The notes: generated from the sequence alone by a model not told the origin. Shown: positions 52,275 through 61,459, counted from the stretch's first letter. The stretch is DNA of 64,000 nucleotides from Mangrovimonas futianensis (GCF_021245805.1 NZ_JAJJNF010000003.1:62001-126000), one strand, 5' to 3'. Program-made: numbers and translations.

Positions 52275-53909
52275 ATGTATAAAATGAAACAATTTTTGTT
52301 TTTAATGACGTTTTTATTTGTCATAGCTACTTTTTCTCAAGACACAACGTTTATTAGATCACTTCCTTTAAATAAAAATGTGCGAAACATAGATTCTGAT
52401 GGCGAGTTTCTTTATTTAAGATTTGATAATAGTCTTTATACCTGGAATGATTTTGATGAATTGAACTTTGTTCAAGAAGGAAAATTTAAATATAGCTGGG
52501 TAAACTTTGATGTTAGAAGAAATGCTAAAGTGATTAGCCATAATGACATCATTAAACAAAGTGTTATAACTTCTTCAAAAAGGATGGCCAATTTGCTTCC
52601 AGGTACTTATAACTACACAACCACCATCGCAAATTTAGGCAACAAATTATATGTTTGCTATAATGGTTTAGTGCTTGAATATAATATTACTCCCGAAATT
52701 ACAAGAATCCATAGGGGAAATTCAATTAGGCATATTTACACCGAACCAGGATTTCGAGTTATATCATCTTATGACGGCGTTTTCATCGATACTATTTTTG
52801 ACCAATTCTCTAATATTAAAATGGATGAATACATGACAAAGTATTCCAATGGTGAATTTGTGAAGCTAGATTCCTTGTATTATTTGTGCCAAGACAATTT
52901 AATCAAATATAGTAGGGTTTCTAAAGAACCCGAAACGGTTATAAATACAGAGGGTAGTCCTCGTTTTAGAAAATTACTGAAGTTTAATAACAAGATATTT
53001 GCTCTTTACAACAATGCGTTTGGAGAAGTCAATTTAAAAACAGAAGAGAGGACCTATTTGATACATGACGAATTTACTGATTTCCTGCAGTATAAGGACA
53101 AACTTTATATATCTTCATTAAGTTCTGTTCTGTATGAAATGAATGTAGAGGGAGGGATTTCAAAATATAATTTAAAAGCACCCATCAATGACCTAAGCAC
53201 TTTTGATGGTGGTTTATTAATTGGAACGAGTTCGGGGCTCTTTATTTTAAAAGATTCTAAAATATTGGAGGTAATACCTAATACTGAAATTGTGCAAGCA
53301 TTAGAATATCAGGGAAAGATAATATTTAGTAACAATTTGGGTTTGTATTATTTTTCGGAAGAAGTGATATCTCCGTTAGTTGAGAATATTGAGTTCAATA
53401 AAATGGCTCTTCATCAGGATCAGTACTATCTTTATGCTGGTAGTGTAAACGGATTATATGTTATTAAAAACAACCAGTTAAAAGATATAATCTTTAATCG
53501 ACCAACCATCTTGAAGACGGATCATACTTTTATAATAATTACTTCAACAGTAGTCATTTTGATCCTTCTTTTTGTTTCTTTATTAATGATTAAAAAGAAG
53601 AAGCAACAAAACAAAAAAAATTATTTACTTAAAAAGAAAACTGTTATAGAAAAGCAGGTAATAAGGGAGGTGCTCATTAATAATCCTAAAATATTATCTG
53701 TTGGACAACTTGCCGAATTTTTAAATACGAGTGTGGTTCAAATTAACAGACACTTAAAAAATGAGCAAACAACTGGTTTGGTGCTCCTTAAAGCCACGAT
53801 GAAAGAAATTGCAATTGATATGTATGACCATGGTAACTCATTGGAAGAGATTTCCAAAAGGGTTGGTTATTCAAAAAGGTATGTCAAGAATAATTTTCTT
53901 AAGGATTGA
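52275..53909 (+). CDS. Transmembrane one-component regulator (periplasmic sensor, AraC-like DNA-binding domain)
   Basis: A 544-residue protein with an N-terminal signal sequence (ATG 52275 or 52284), a large periplasmic beta-rich, propeller-like domain (about 25-410) and one membrane helix (about 418-438, FIIITSTVVILILLFVSLLM). A basic juxtamembrane stretch and a C-terminal AraC-type double helix-turn-helix follow (SVGQLAEFLNTSVVQINRHL, then LEEISKRVGYSKRYVKNNF). There is no kinase or receiver domain. It would bind DNA from the membrane when a periplasmic ligand is sensed. It is the only clear regulator in the ssrA-flanked segment, divergent from the beta-barrel and PKD lipoprotein genes, which are candidate targets. 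Confidence 0.72.
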   Translation: MYKMKQFLFLMTFLFVIATFSQDTTFIRSLPLNKNVRNIDSDGEFLYLRFDNSLYTWNDFDELNFVQEGKFKYSWVNFDVRRNAKVISHNDIIKQSVITSSKRMANLLPGTYNYTTTIANLGNKLYVCYNGLVLEYNITPEITRIHRGNSIRHIYTEPGFRVISSYDGVFIDTIFDQFSNIKMDEYMTKYSNGEFVKLDSLYYLCQDNLIKYSRVSKEPETVINTEGSPRFRKLLKFNNKIFALYNNAFGEVNLKTEERTYLIHDEFTDFLQYKDKLYISSLSSVLYEMNVEGGISKYNLKAPINDLSTFDGGLLIGTSSGLFILKDSKILEVIPNTEIVQALEYQGKIIFSNNLGLYYFSEEVISPLVENIEFNKMALHQDQYYLYAGSVNGLYVIKNNQLKDIIFNRPTILKTDHTFIIITSTVVILILLFVSLLMIKKKKQQNKKNYLLKKKTVIEKQVIREVLINNPKILSVGQLAEFLNTSVVQINRHLKNEQTTGLVLLKATMKEIAIDMYDHGNSLEEISKRVGYSKRYVKNNFLKD

Positions 53910-54021
53910 TTAAGATCAATAATCACTATTGACAAAGCCCCTGTTTTGGTTAGAGAAATATGTATGTAAAATGATTTTTTACAATATTTGAAAATGCAAA
54001 CTAAAATGTCAACTAAAAAAC

Positions 54022-54057
54022 AAAACCCTCATAAACATTGGTGTTTACAAGGGTTTT
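54022..54057 (-). terminator. tmRNA terminator
   Basis: AAAACCCT/AGGGTTTT and TAAACA/TGTTTA form a two-part stem with a TTGG loop immediately after the tmRNA 3' end, followed on the minus strand by G/T-rich sequence. Confidence 0.75.
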
Positions 54058-54071
54058 TGTGGAGTCGGAGG
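54058..54071. repeat. 14-bp repeat overlapping the ssrA 3' end
   Basis: TGTGGAGTCGGAGG, identical to 50034-50047. It spans the tmRNA acceptor-stem 3' strand and the bases just outside it. Confidence 0.6.
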
Positions 54072-54455
54072 GGTTCGAACCCTCGTCCAAACAAGCCATC
54101 AAAGTGCTTTCTACATGCTTAGTTTTAACTTAATTGTCGGCTATAGGCTGGCAAAAAACAACCCACCTACAGCTTAGTTTCTTAAATTTCAAACGGTTAT
54201 CGAAACAAGAACCGTTCTATGTTAACTTTTACGATGCTCCTTGACGAAACGCCGCTAACCAAGGCTTTTCAGGAACATTTAGCTTTCCCGCCTCGCGGGA
54301 CAAAGGCTATAACTTACTATAATTCAGTTATTAAGCAGCTAAAGCGTAGTTATTCTCGCCGTTTAACTGTTGAAATAGCCTTTAACGTGTTTCAATTTCA
54401 TTACACGGCATGCTTACAGTTCAATAAGTCTCGCTGTCAAAACCAGTCGACCCCA
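54060..54455 (-). ncRNA. ssrA: Transfer-messenger RNA (tmRNA)
   Basis: The 5' end reads GGGGTCGACTGGTTTTGACA and its first seven bases pair with the 3' acceptor strand CGACTCC (one G-T pair). The T arm is GAGGGTTCGAACCCTC-like. The tag reading frame at 54360-54334 encodes GENNYALAA with TAA at 54333-54331, the usual Bacteroidetes proteolysis tag. The discriminator is A and CCA is not encoded. It rescues ribosomes stalled on broken messages. Length of about 396 bases is normal. Confidence 0.96.
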
Positions 54456-54503
54456 ATAATTCAAAGACCATTTTTAAATGGATGGCGAAGTTACTAAAAA
54501 ATG

Positions 54504-54534
54504 TTGTGCAACCTTCCAATTCTATGTATTTTCG
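54504..54534 (+). promoter_or_regulatory. Probable promoter of the saccharopine-dehydrogenase-like gene
   Basis: TTG (54504-54506), 20 bases, then TATTTTCG (54527-54534), which is one mismatch from TAnnTTTG. The ATG at 54589 is 55 bases downstream. Confidence 0.45.
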
Positions 54535-54588
54535 TGCAAATTCCATACCAACCTGGCGGTGTCAGGTTTCAATAAAAATGATATTTAC

Positions 54589-55791
54589 ATGAAGTTTGCC
54601 ATCATTAAAGAACGTAAGAATCCACCTGATAGACGTGTGGTATTTTCTCCAGACGAATTAGTGAAAGCTAGGGAGCAATTTCCTGATGCTGAATTTGAGG
54701 TGGAATCATCTGATATTAGAGTGTTTTCTGATGCTAGTTATCAGGAAAAAGGATTTCATGTTTCAGTTGATGTGAGTTCATGTGATGTCATGTTGGGAGT
54801 GAAAGAGGTGCCTAAAGAGGCACTCATTCCGAATAAAAAATACTTTTTCTTTTCGCATACTATTAAAAAACAGCCATACAATAGGGAATTGCTAAAAACC
54901 ATTTTAGAGAAGAACATAGAGCTATATGATCATGAAACCATTGTTAAGGCAAACGGTGCACGATTGATTGGTTTTGGAAGGTATGCTGGTATTGTGGGGG
55001 CTTATAATGGTTTTCGGGCTTGGGGTTTGAAATACCAATCTTGGGAATTACCAAAGGCGGAAACATTGGCTGATCAACAAGCATTGATTAAAGAATTAAA
55101 ACAATGTGAAGTACCACCAATTAAGGTGCTATTGACTGGAAGTGGAAAGGTGGCCTTTGGAGCCAAAGAAATGTTGGATGCCATGAACATGAGACAGGTT
55201 TCTGTTGACGCATATTTAAGGGAATCTTTCAATGAGCCTGTATACTGTTTGATTGATGTGTTGGATTACAACCAAAGGAAAGATGGAAGTACTTTGGATA
55301 ATCAAGATTTTTATGAGCATCCAGAGGCTTATGAATCAAACTTTATGCGTTTTGCCAAAGTGTCTGATATGTTTATAGCTGGCCATTTTTATGGAGATGG
55401 CGCGCCCTATTTATTTACTAGGGAAGATGCCAAGTCAGACGATTTTAATATTAAACTGGTGGCCGATATCAGCTGCGATATAGATGGGCCAGTAGCTTCT
55501 ACTATCAGACCATCTACTATTGCGGAACCCGTTTATGGATATGATCCACAAACTGAAAGCGAAGTTGATTTTATGGATGAACACGCCATTGTAGTTATGG
55601 CTGTCGATAATTTACCATGTGAATTGCCTAAAGATGCCAGTGAAGGTTTTGGGGAAATGTTTTTAGAACATGTAATACCGGCCTTTTTTAATGGTGATCA
55701 GGATGGTGTTTTAGAAAGGGCAAAAATCACCGAAAACGGACATTTGACCCCTAGATTTAAATACTTGCAGGATTATGTGGATGGTAAATAA
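54589..55791 (+). CDS. Saccharopine dehydrogenase-like NAD(P)-dependent oxidoreductase
   Basis: A 400-residue protein with the N-terminal domain of the alanine dehydrogenase/transhydrogenase fold (MKFAIIKERKNPPDRRVVFSP), a nucleotide-binding domain with LLTGSGKVAFGAKEMLDAM, and a C-terminal SCDIDGPVASTIRPSTI segment. It resembles lysine-forming saccharopine dehydrogenases (LYS1 type). In Bacteroidetes such proteins are common and their true reaction is uncertain. The frame continues upstream to 54478 only because the DNA there is open, and the ATG at 54589 begins the conserved domain. Confidence 0.8.
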   Translation: MKFAIIKERKNPPDRRVVFSPDELVKAREQFPDAEFEVESSDIRVFSDASYQEKGFHVSVDVSSCDVMLGVKEVPKEALIPNKKYFFFSHTIKKQPYNRELLKTILEKNIELYDHETIVKANGARLIGFGRYAGIVGAYNGFRAWGLKYQSWELPKAETLADQQALIKELKQCEVPPIKVLLTGSGKVAFGAKEMLDAMNMRQVSVDAYLRESFNEPVYCLIDVLDYNQRKDGSTLDNQDFYEHPEAYESNFMRFAKVSDMFIAGHFYGDGAPYLFTREDAKSDDFNIKLVADISCDIDGPVASTIRPSTIAEPVYGYDPQTESEVDFMDEHAIVVMAVDNLPCELPKDASEGFGEMFLEHVIPAFFNGDQDGVLERAKITENGHLTPRFKYLQDYVDGK

Positions 55792-55796
55792 CCGAT

Positions 55797-55830
55797 AAAA
55801 AAAAAGCCAAAGAATTTTCTTTGGCTTTCT
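55797..55830. terminator. Bidirectional terminator between convergent genes
   Basis: AAAGCCAAAGA pairs with TCTTTGGCTTT around a short ATTT-type loop, with A-run and T-rich flanks. It lies between the dehydrogenase-like gene and the leftward TlpA-type gene. Confidence 0.85.
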
Positions 55831-55844
55831 AATTTATTTTCTAA

Positions 55845-57737
55845 CTAAGAATTTTTCAAGATTTCAAAAAGGATTTCCAATTCTTGAACCAACTTTTCAG
55901 TTCCCGAGAAACCAACCTGTTCATATTTTATTTTGCCATCAGGGCCTATGATTATTTTAGTGGGAATACCAGTTATTCCATAGGCTTCTGCTACTTCAAA
56001 ACCATTTGATTTTTCTTCAGATTTATCAAAAAGAACATGGAAGGTATATTTATTGTTTTTAATAAACTCAGCTACTTGCTGTTCGCGCTTAGGTCCATTT
56101 TCAAAAGTATCAATAAACAATATTTCTATGTTTTCATCATCTTTATACTTGTCAACAACTTGTTGCATTCCTGGGAAGGATGCTTTACAGGGACCGCACC
56201 AAGTGGCCCAGAAATCCAAAACCACAGTTTTGCCTTTCAAACTTGCTAAAGAAACCTCTTTGCCCGACATATCCTTAAGTGTAAAGTCATAAGCAGATTT
56301 GTCTACCATCTTATTTCGGATGTCTTCAGTTTCTTTATCAAATGCTATTTTTTCAAGTTTGGATAGGGTTTCACTAAAATTAGTATCGTTAGGTTTGGTC
56401 TCCTTGTAAGCTGTTTCATATAGATTGATAATCTTATCTGAAGAAATACTATTTTCAATCATGCTTGAAGCTTCTTTCTCCGTTTTTTCATATTGGTTAT
56501 CTTCTACAAGGTATTCTAGATATCTCTCGGCGATTTCTACATCCTCATATTGTTCAAAAGCCACTTTTTGGTATTCAAGAGCCTCTTTTAAGTTGCCCGT
56601 TTTATAAAGAATGTAGGCATAGGTGTCTGCATACATACCATAGTTTCTTTCAAGATTTTTTTTGTGCTGAGATGTGGTAAGGTAGTTTGGTTTGTTGTCT
56701 GGGTCGTTTTCCAATTCTTTAATTAGATCTAAGGATTGCTTTGAAATCACTGACATCTCTTCTAGATATTGTCCCTTTTCAGCATTGTCCCAAGCAACAC
56801 TGTTAAATAAAGATGCTTTAGAAGAATTGCTATCCATTTGCTGAGCATATTCTTTAAAATTTTCAAAATCTCCTTGGCCAGCATAGTAATTGGCGATTTG
56901 GCTTAACATGTAATTTTTCATATTATCCTCTCCTTCAACTGGGCTTTGGTATGAATTGTAGAGTTCTAATTTCTTGTTGAAATCTTTTTCCCGACTAAAC
57001 TCCATGACGATTTGCCTATTGGCAAAACTTCCATTGGGATACTTTTCTAAAATCACAGTTTTTAGAGAATCTGCATATTCTTTTTCTCCTAAGGCATTCT
57101 TAAAACCGTAGAGTCTAATGGCATCATCTTCGGTGAGGTCCTCGTTAGCATTTAATGCTATTACTTCATCTTCCATAAGCGTTTTCCCAGCTTCTTTGTC
57201 CTGTCTATAAATAAAGTATATGTAGTTGTCTCCCCACAATTCTTTTAACTCAGAATTGGTTGAAACAGCTTTATTTAAGGAATCTAAGATGCTTTCCTTC
57301 TCAAATTCAATGTCATAGTTTTTCCCTTCGTTTAAAGTGTAATAATATAAAGATGGTTGACTGGCTGGGAGCATTTCTCCATCTTTGGTATATAACGGAA
57401 GTAAATAACCTTTCTTGTTATTGGAATCATATTGTCCATTTTCCTTAAAATTGAATGCCAATCCCGTAGCCGAATCAGGAACTATAATTTGAGATTCCTT
57501 TTCTTTAAACTCGATATCTTCAGGGAAATAAGTATTATTAACCATATAATAGTAGATGGCAGACATGTCTGAGTCTTCTCCGTTATAGGATATTTGTAGG
57601 GTGTCACCCGGTTGTATTTTGTCCTTAGATAGGGTGAAATGACCTAATGTTTGCTTTTTAAGTACCACCTCTTTTTCTTCCTTTTTACAAGATAATATGG
57701 TACATAAAATGGCTAAATAAATAATTGGATTTTTCAT
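55845..57737 (-). CDS. TlpA-type thiol-disulfide lipoprotein with long N-terminal helical region
   Basis: A 630-residue predicted lipoprotein with lipobox LSC (cysteine near 17) and a small beta domain (about 30-130). A long helical, TPR-like middle follows (about 150-470, units such as GNLKEALEYQKVAFEQYED). The C-terminal TlpA/thioredoxin domain (about 490-630) has active site WCGPC in VLDFWATWCGPCKASF and cis-proline in TGIPTKIIIG. It should act in the periplasm or at the outer membrane as a reductase or isomerase. The helical region probably binds partner proteins. Confidence 0.85.
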   Translation of the reverse strand: MKNPIIYLAILCTILSCKKEEKEVVLKKQTLGHFTLSKDKIQPGDTLQISYNGEDSDMSAIYYYMVNNTYFPEDIEFKEKESQIIVPDSATGLAFNFKENGQYDSNNKKGYLLPLYTKDGEMLPASQPSLYYYTLNEGKNYDIEFEKESILDSLNKAVSTNSELKELWGDNYIYFIYRQDKEAGKTLMEDEVIALNANEDLTEDDAIRLYGFKNALGEKEYADSLKTVILEKYPNGSFANRQIVMEFSREKDFNKKLELYNSYQSPVEGEDNMKNYMLSQIANYYAGQGDFENFKEYAQQMDSNSSKASLFNSVAWDNAEKGQYLEEMSVISKQSLDLIKELENDPDNKPNYLTTSQHKKNLERNYGMYADTYAYILYKTGNLKEALEYQKVAFEQYEDVEIAERYLEYLVEDNQYEKTEKEASSMIENSISSDKIINLYETAYKETKPNDTNFSETLSKLEKIAFDKETEDIRNKMVDKSAYDFTLKDMSGKEVSLASLKGKTVVLDFWATWCGPCKASFPGMQQVVDKYKDDENIEILFIDTFENGPKREQQVAEFIKNNKYTFHVLFDKSEEKSNGFEVAEAYGITGIPTKIIIGPDGKIKYEQVGFSGTEKLVQELEILFEILKNS

Positions 57738-57820
57738 GGAAAGATTGAGATTTGATTAAAACATTAAAAGTGCTAATGGTTCACATTCAGTCAAATATAG
57801 AAAACTATCATTTATTTTTG

Positions 57821-58480
57821 TCAGTATTTTCTGTTAATTATAAGAAAATGTCCAGCAAATTTATACCCAAACCAAAGAAAAGTGGAGAAACAAAAGGTAA
57901 ACAACCAGGCGGTTGTATGTTGCTTGGGGAACAAAAGAATATTTCCGATGTCAAGTAACAGTTCTCCCGGTTTATGGAGTATTTCCCATGAGTTGTATCT
58001 TAAAAACCTTCCCAAGTAAATGCCGAAAGCTGTAGCAATTAAAATGGTAATACTTAATATCTGTACCCAAACAGGTTTTAGAATGGAGGAAAGAAGTTTT
58101 TTGACATCAAAAATGGATAGAAAGAAGAGAGCGAGTCCGTTTAAGGCAAAAGATGTAATTACCAAAATATCTAACCAAATTAGGGAAGTGGCATTGTGTT
58201 TTAAATGTAATAAATCAGTAATCATGTAGGGGGCATTGGGTAAAAACAGCAACCACAAAGTCAATCATGTTAGTACGGTTAATTTTGATGGTTGTTTTTT
58301 GCTAAGTAGGTAGCTGGAAATGGCATAAGGAATGATTGCCAAAAACAAATTCCAGACCATGAATAATAGGAAAAAGGATTGATTGAGTTTCATACGAACC
58401 ATTAATAGGAAAAAGCTAAAACCCATGGATAGGAATAGTTGAGATAATATAGAATAATGTTTAAATAAGAAAGATTTCAT
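57821..58480 (-). pseudogene. DUF1361 membrane protein interrupted by an in-frame TGA
   Basis: Two open stretches in the same frame are separated by a single TGA (58267-58265). The first 71 codons (KSFLFKHYSILSQLFLSMG to QPSKLTVLT) hold two membrane helices. The next 147 codons begin LTLWLLFLPNAPYMITDLLH, the conserved DUF1361 motif, and add four helices. Together they give the expected length of about 219 residues, so one gene is broken by a nonsense change (TGG to TGA would suffice). Reinitiation at the following TTG, or a sequencing error, is possible. It overlaps the DUF2809 stop by four bases. Confidence 0.7.
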
Positions 58481-58860
58481 GATTTTGAGGTTTTGGTTGA
58501 TAGAGATTCTAGTATTAAAACAAATAGGACACCTAGGCAGTAGGCCAATAGGTCAGACCACTGGAAAGTACTTCCTAAGATGAGTTTGGCTAAATGGGAA
58601 TCTTGTAGTCCCAAAAAATGATTCAGGTTGAAGTATTGTAAAATTTCTATAGCAAATGAAATTACTAATACTACCAATGCAACCTTCTTTGGAGCTATGA
58701 TTAAAAAGCTTTTTAAAAAGCAATACATCAAAATGACAATCAAAAAGTCTCCAAAAGTGTGCCGTATAAAACCAGACTTTAGGAAATAGGCGATGAGGGC
58801 TTCAGTAATAAAAAGCACTAAAAACGCCATGAAGTATTTTAGGTTGAAAGTGAGGTTCAT
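58477..58860 (-). CDS. DUF2809 family membrane protein
   Basis: A 127-residue protein with four predicted helices. The conserved motif FIRHTFGDFLIVILMYCFLK and the later LGSTFQWSDLLAYCLGVLF are characteristic of DUF2809 (VanZ-like topology). Function is unknown. Its stop overlaps the ATG of the DUF1361 gene (four bases), so the two are cotranslated. creD lies upstream on the same strand, ending 32 bases before this start, so it may be transcribed from the creD promoter. Confidence 0.75.
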   Translation of the reverse strand: MNLTFNLKYFMAFLVLFITEALIAYFLKSGFIRHTFGDFLIVILMYCFLKSFLIIAPKKVALVVLVISFAIEILQYFNLNHFLGLQDSHLAKLILGSTFQWSDLLAYCLGVLFVLILESLSTKTSKS

Positions 58861-58892
58861 GTTTTTAGGGAATCTTAAGGAGGATGATATTA

Positions 58893-60266
58893 TTAATCAT
58901 GGTTCCAATCGATTTTTATAGAAATAAACATTACGGTAGCCAAGATTAAAAATAAGCCTATACTTCCTACTAATAAAGCATAATTCTCCAATTGGATAAT
59001 GACATAAATAAAGGTGTAAAGCAAGGTTAAAGATAATCCGATAAAAATCGAAAATTTGGTGGACTTTAAAATTGTTTTAGAGTAAAGAGTAATTAAGCCT
59101 ATGACTGATATACCTGCTATAAAATAAGCCTTTAAAAACGTACTATGTTCCGAAATGGAGATCAATAGGGTGTAAAACATGGTTAATGCTAATCCAATCA
59201 TGAGATATTGGAACGGATGAATTGAAATTTTACTTAATGTTTGAATTAAAAAGAAAATTAAAAAGGTTAATCCGATAACCAAAAAGCCATATTTTGAAGA
59301 CCGTTGACTTTTTTGATATTGATCAACTAATACTATAAAGTCTGTGCCAAAAGCAAATTTTTTAAGTACAGGAACTTTATTCAAGTATTCTTGTGAAAAG
59401 GGTCTATTGATATGTAGAATTTTCCAATTGGCTTTAAAACCCTGAGGGGTAATCTCTTTGGTTTCGTCATCTGGTAAATAGTTTCCTGTGAAACTAGGGT
59501 TGGCCCAATTGGAGGTCATGGACATTTTGGTGGTTTTGCCCACTGGGATTATTTTTATGCTTTCAGAACCATTAAAGGTCATTTCTAACTTAAAAGAGGT
59601 TATTAACTCTTTAGAGAAATCTTTTTCGGTTAAGAATGAAGTTTCTAAACCATCTAGAGAACCAGAGTATTCATTAGAATTGTCTGCAATTGTTTCAAAA
59701 GGATAGGGGTGGTCATTGATAGAAGCAATGATTTCATTTTTAATACCTTTTAAGTTAGAAGTTTTGATGAGTAGTTTGGCCTTATCCCAAATAATATCTT
59801 CATTTTTAATATCTTTTTTTAATAAATCGATCTGAGAAAATTGGCCGCTAAAAGACATGTTTGTAGTAAATACGGCCGATTCATAATTGTTTCGTTTTAA
59901 GGATTTGGAAGTAACCTTGGTGTCTACTGCTAGTTCCTCAGGAAAAATATAGGCATAGTTGATATGGGTTTGAATTTCTTTAATGTATGTTTTTGTGGGT
60001 TCATGATAAGTTTTTGTTTCAGAATAAGTTTTATAAGGCAATTTTACCATGGGACCGTATACCAAAACATCGCTACCCCATTTATCATTAATTTCATCAA
60101 CAACTTCATCCTGTCGGTGAGAGCGTTCTAAGATTAGGTTGTCAATAAAAGCTAAAGGGATTAATAAAATTAAGACTAAAAAACCAACCATAAGCATTCG
60201 TGCAGTGATTGAAGTTTTAAACCAGTTTCCAAATTTGTTGCTGTTTTGAGGTGATGAATGTTCCAT
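58893..60266 (-). CDS. creD: CreD-family inner-membrane protein
   Basis: A 457-residue protein with an N-terminal membrane helix (about 22-46) and a large periplasmic domain (about 50-320, starting RSHRQDEVVDEINDKWG and VLVYGPMVKLPY, the CreD signature). Five further C-terminal helices follow. CreD of enterobacteria is controlled by the CreBC system and affects envelope integrity. No CreBC genes are here. Instead a TACTTTG-N5-CAAAGTA palindrome lies 22 bases upstream, the same element as at two other genes in this cluster. Confidence 0.88.
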   Translation of the reverse strand: MEHSSPQNSNKFGNWFKTSITARMLMVGFLVLILLIPLAFIDNLILERSHRQDEVVDEINDKWGSDVLVYGPMVKLPYKTYSETKTYHEPTKTYIKEIQTHINYAYIFPEELAVDTKVTSKSLKRNNYESAVFTTNMSFSGQFSQIDLLKKDIKNEDIIWDKAKLLIKTSNLKGIKNEIIASINDHPYPFETIADNSNEYSGSLDGLETSFLTEKDFSKELITSFKLEMTFNGSESIKIIPVGKTTKMSMTSNWANPSFTGNYLPDDETKEITPQGFKANWKILHINRPFSQEYLNKVPVLKKFAFGTDFIVLVDQYQKSQRSSKYGFLVIGLTFLIFFLIQTLSKISIHPFQYLMIGLALTMFYTLLISISEHSTFLKAYFIAGISVIGLITLYSKTILKSTKFSIFIGLSLTLLYTFIYVIIQLENYALLVGSIGLFLILATVMFISIKIDWNHD

Positions 60267-60288
60267 AATGTTTTTTTAATTGTTAAAG

Positions 60289-60307
60289 TACTTTGAAATA
60301 CAAAGTA
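60289..60307 (-). promoter_or_regulatory. Palindromic operator upstream of creD
   Basis: TACTTTG-AAATA-CAAAGTA, a perfect 7-5-7 dyad, 22 bases before the creD ATG. Almost identical copies are at 61460 and 62407. Confidence 0.75.
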
Positions 60308-60327
60308 TATAGTTAAAAATTTTTGTT

Positions 60328-61092
60328 TTAGGCAGCCATTTGATCTAAGGCTTTGATATTAGGTTTGTATTCTGATGGTAAAATGAGATCTTTTATAAAC
60401 CAATCGATTCGTAATAATCGGCTCCATTTATAGGCGATTAAAGGTATTCCAATAAATGAATGTTTTCTTAGGTTCAATTTGGAGCGTACTGGGGTTGGGA
60501 GCAACTTAATTTGGACTTCCAACAGTAATTTGTATCTCAACCAACCTAGATGTTTTCGGTATTGGTTGTAAAGGTCTTGTGTGTATACAGCAAATTGCAG
60601 GTCTGATTCCATATGCTGCAGACGCATTTTTTCAAACTTTTCAAAGGTAGGGGGGAGGTCTTTGATATTCATTCTAGTTCCCACCCTGTTAAATACTTCA
60701 AGAACATCTTCTTTTTCCATCAAACTCAGTTTTCGTTCCAACATTTCATAGGATCTGATAGAATAATCAATCAACATAAAGAGAACATCTTTATAGGCCC
60801 AATCTGGAATGTTCTTTTGCCGACAGGATTCTACATTCTGATGGATTTTATTAATCATATCTATGGATTGATATGCGGTAGACTCATCCGAAAAAACAAT
60901 ATGACGGGCATAAGCAACGGTTGAGAACAAACGACCTAGAGGATCTTTAGGAAGTTTACCAGTATAATAGAGCCAATCCACAGCTTTATTTAAGGCGAAT
61001 TCTGCAGATGCTCCAGCGAAGACGAAAAGAATGGTATCACTTTTCCCCCAAATTTCTCGAACGATGGAATTTTTGTTTACAAAAGGTTTCAT
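60328..61092 (-). CDS. MpaB-like oxygenase (DUF2236 family)
   Basis: A 254-residue protein. The N-terminal half carries SIVREIWGKSDTILFVFAGASAEFALNKAVDWL and GRLFSTVAYARHIVF, and a conserved histidine is placed as in the MpaB/latex-clearing oxygenase (DUF2236) family, whose members use a haem b. It is all-alpha with no membrane helix. The substrate is unknown. It starts 18 bases after the small membrane-protein gene upstream and probably shares its operator. Confidence 0.72.
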   Translation of the reverse strand: MKPFVNKNSIVREIWGKSDTILFVFAGASAEFALNKAVDWLYYTGKLPKDPLGRLFSTVAYARHIVFSDESTAYQSIDMINKIHQNVESCRQKNIPDWAYKDVLFMLIDYSIRSYEMLERKLSLMEKEDVLEVFNRVGTRMNIKDLPPTFEKFEKMRLQHMESDLQFAVYTQDLYNQYRKHLGWLRYKLLLEVQIKLLPTPVRSKLNLRKHSFIGIPLIAYKWSRLLRIDWFIKDLILPSEYKPNIKALDQMAA

Positions 61093-61110
61093 AGGTAAAT
61101 TGTTATTTGA

Positions 61111-61446
61111 TTAATGCCATAAACCAACCTGATCAAGGGCGAAAATAAAAGACAACCAACAGGCTACAATAAAACCCAAAATGGAAACAAATGTCATCAG
61201 AAACTTGATTTTAGGTGTTGAAGCTAGGTGGTCAACTAGGAAATAGTATAGAATTCCCGCGGCAATACTGCCAACTGATACAGTCACTAACGGTACCCAC
61301 ATCCATGATTCTACTTTTCCTACTTTGAAAGAAATTAGTATTAAGAACAAAACTAGAAGTGATGAGGCCACAAGCCACGAAATTTTGGTTCGTTTTAATA
61401 AGCGTTTGAAATCTAATGCCTTATTGAAGATTAATTTATGTGTCAT
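61111..61446 (-). CDS. Small membrane protein of unknown function
   Basis: A 111-residue protein with three clear hydrophobic helices (about 22-44, 49-69, 84-106) after a short basic N-terminus (MTHKLIFNKALDFKRLLKRT). I do not recognise a family. The palindrome TACTTTG-N5-CAAAGTG is 13 bases before its ATG, so it probably heads a two-gene operon with the MpaB-like gene. Confidence 0.65.
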   Translation of the reverse strand: MTHKLIFNKALDFKRLLKRTKISWLVASSLLVLFLILISFKVGKVESWMWVPLVTVSVGSIAAGILYYFLVDHLASTPKIKFLMTFVSILGFIVACWLSFIFALDQVGLWH

Positions 61447-61459
61447 GTTATCTTTTTTT

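Noticed and set aside
52067..52324. An 85-codon leftward frame between the beta-barrel gene and the regulator
   Set aside because: It overlaps the start of the rightward regulator gene, is extremely Lys/Asn/Ile-rich, and would sit on the spacer that must hold both promoters.
54219..54497. A 92-codon open frame
   Set aside because: It is antisense to tmRNA and has no protein features.
54478..54588. N-terminal extension of the saccharopine-dehydrogenase-like gene
   Set aside because: The conserved domain begins at ATG 54589 and a plausible promoter lies inside the extension.
58200..58300. Two separate genes at the DUF1361 locus
   Set aside because: The two frames are in phase with only a TGA between them and together match one family, so a disrupted single gene is the simpler reading.
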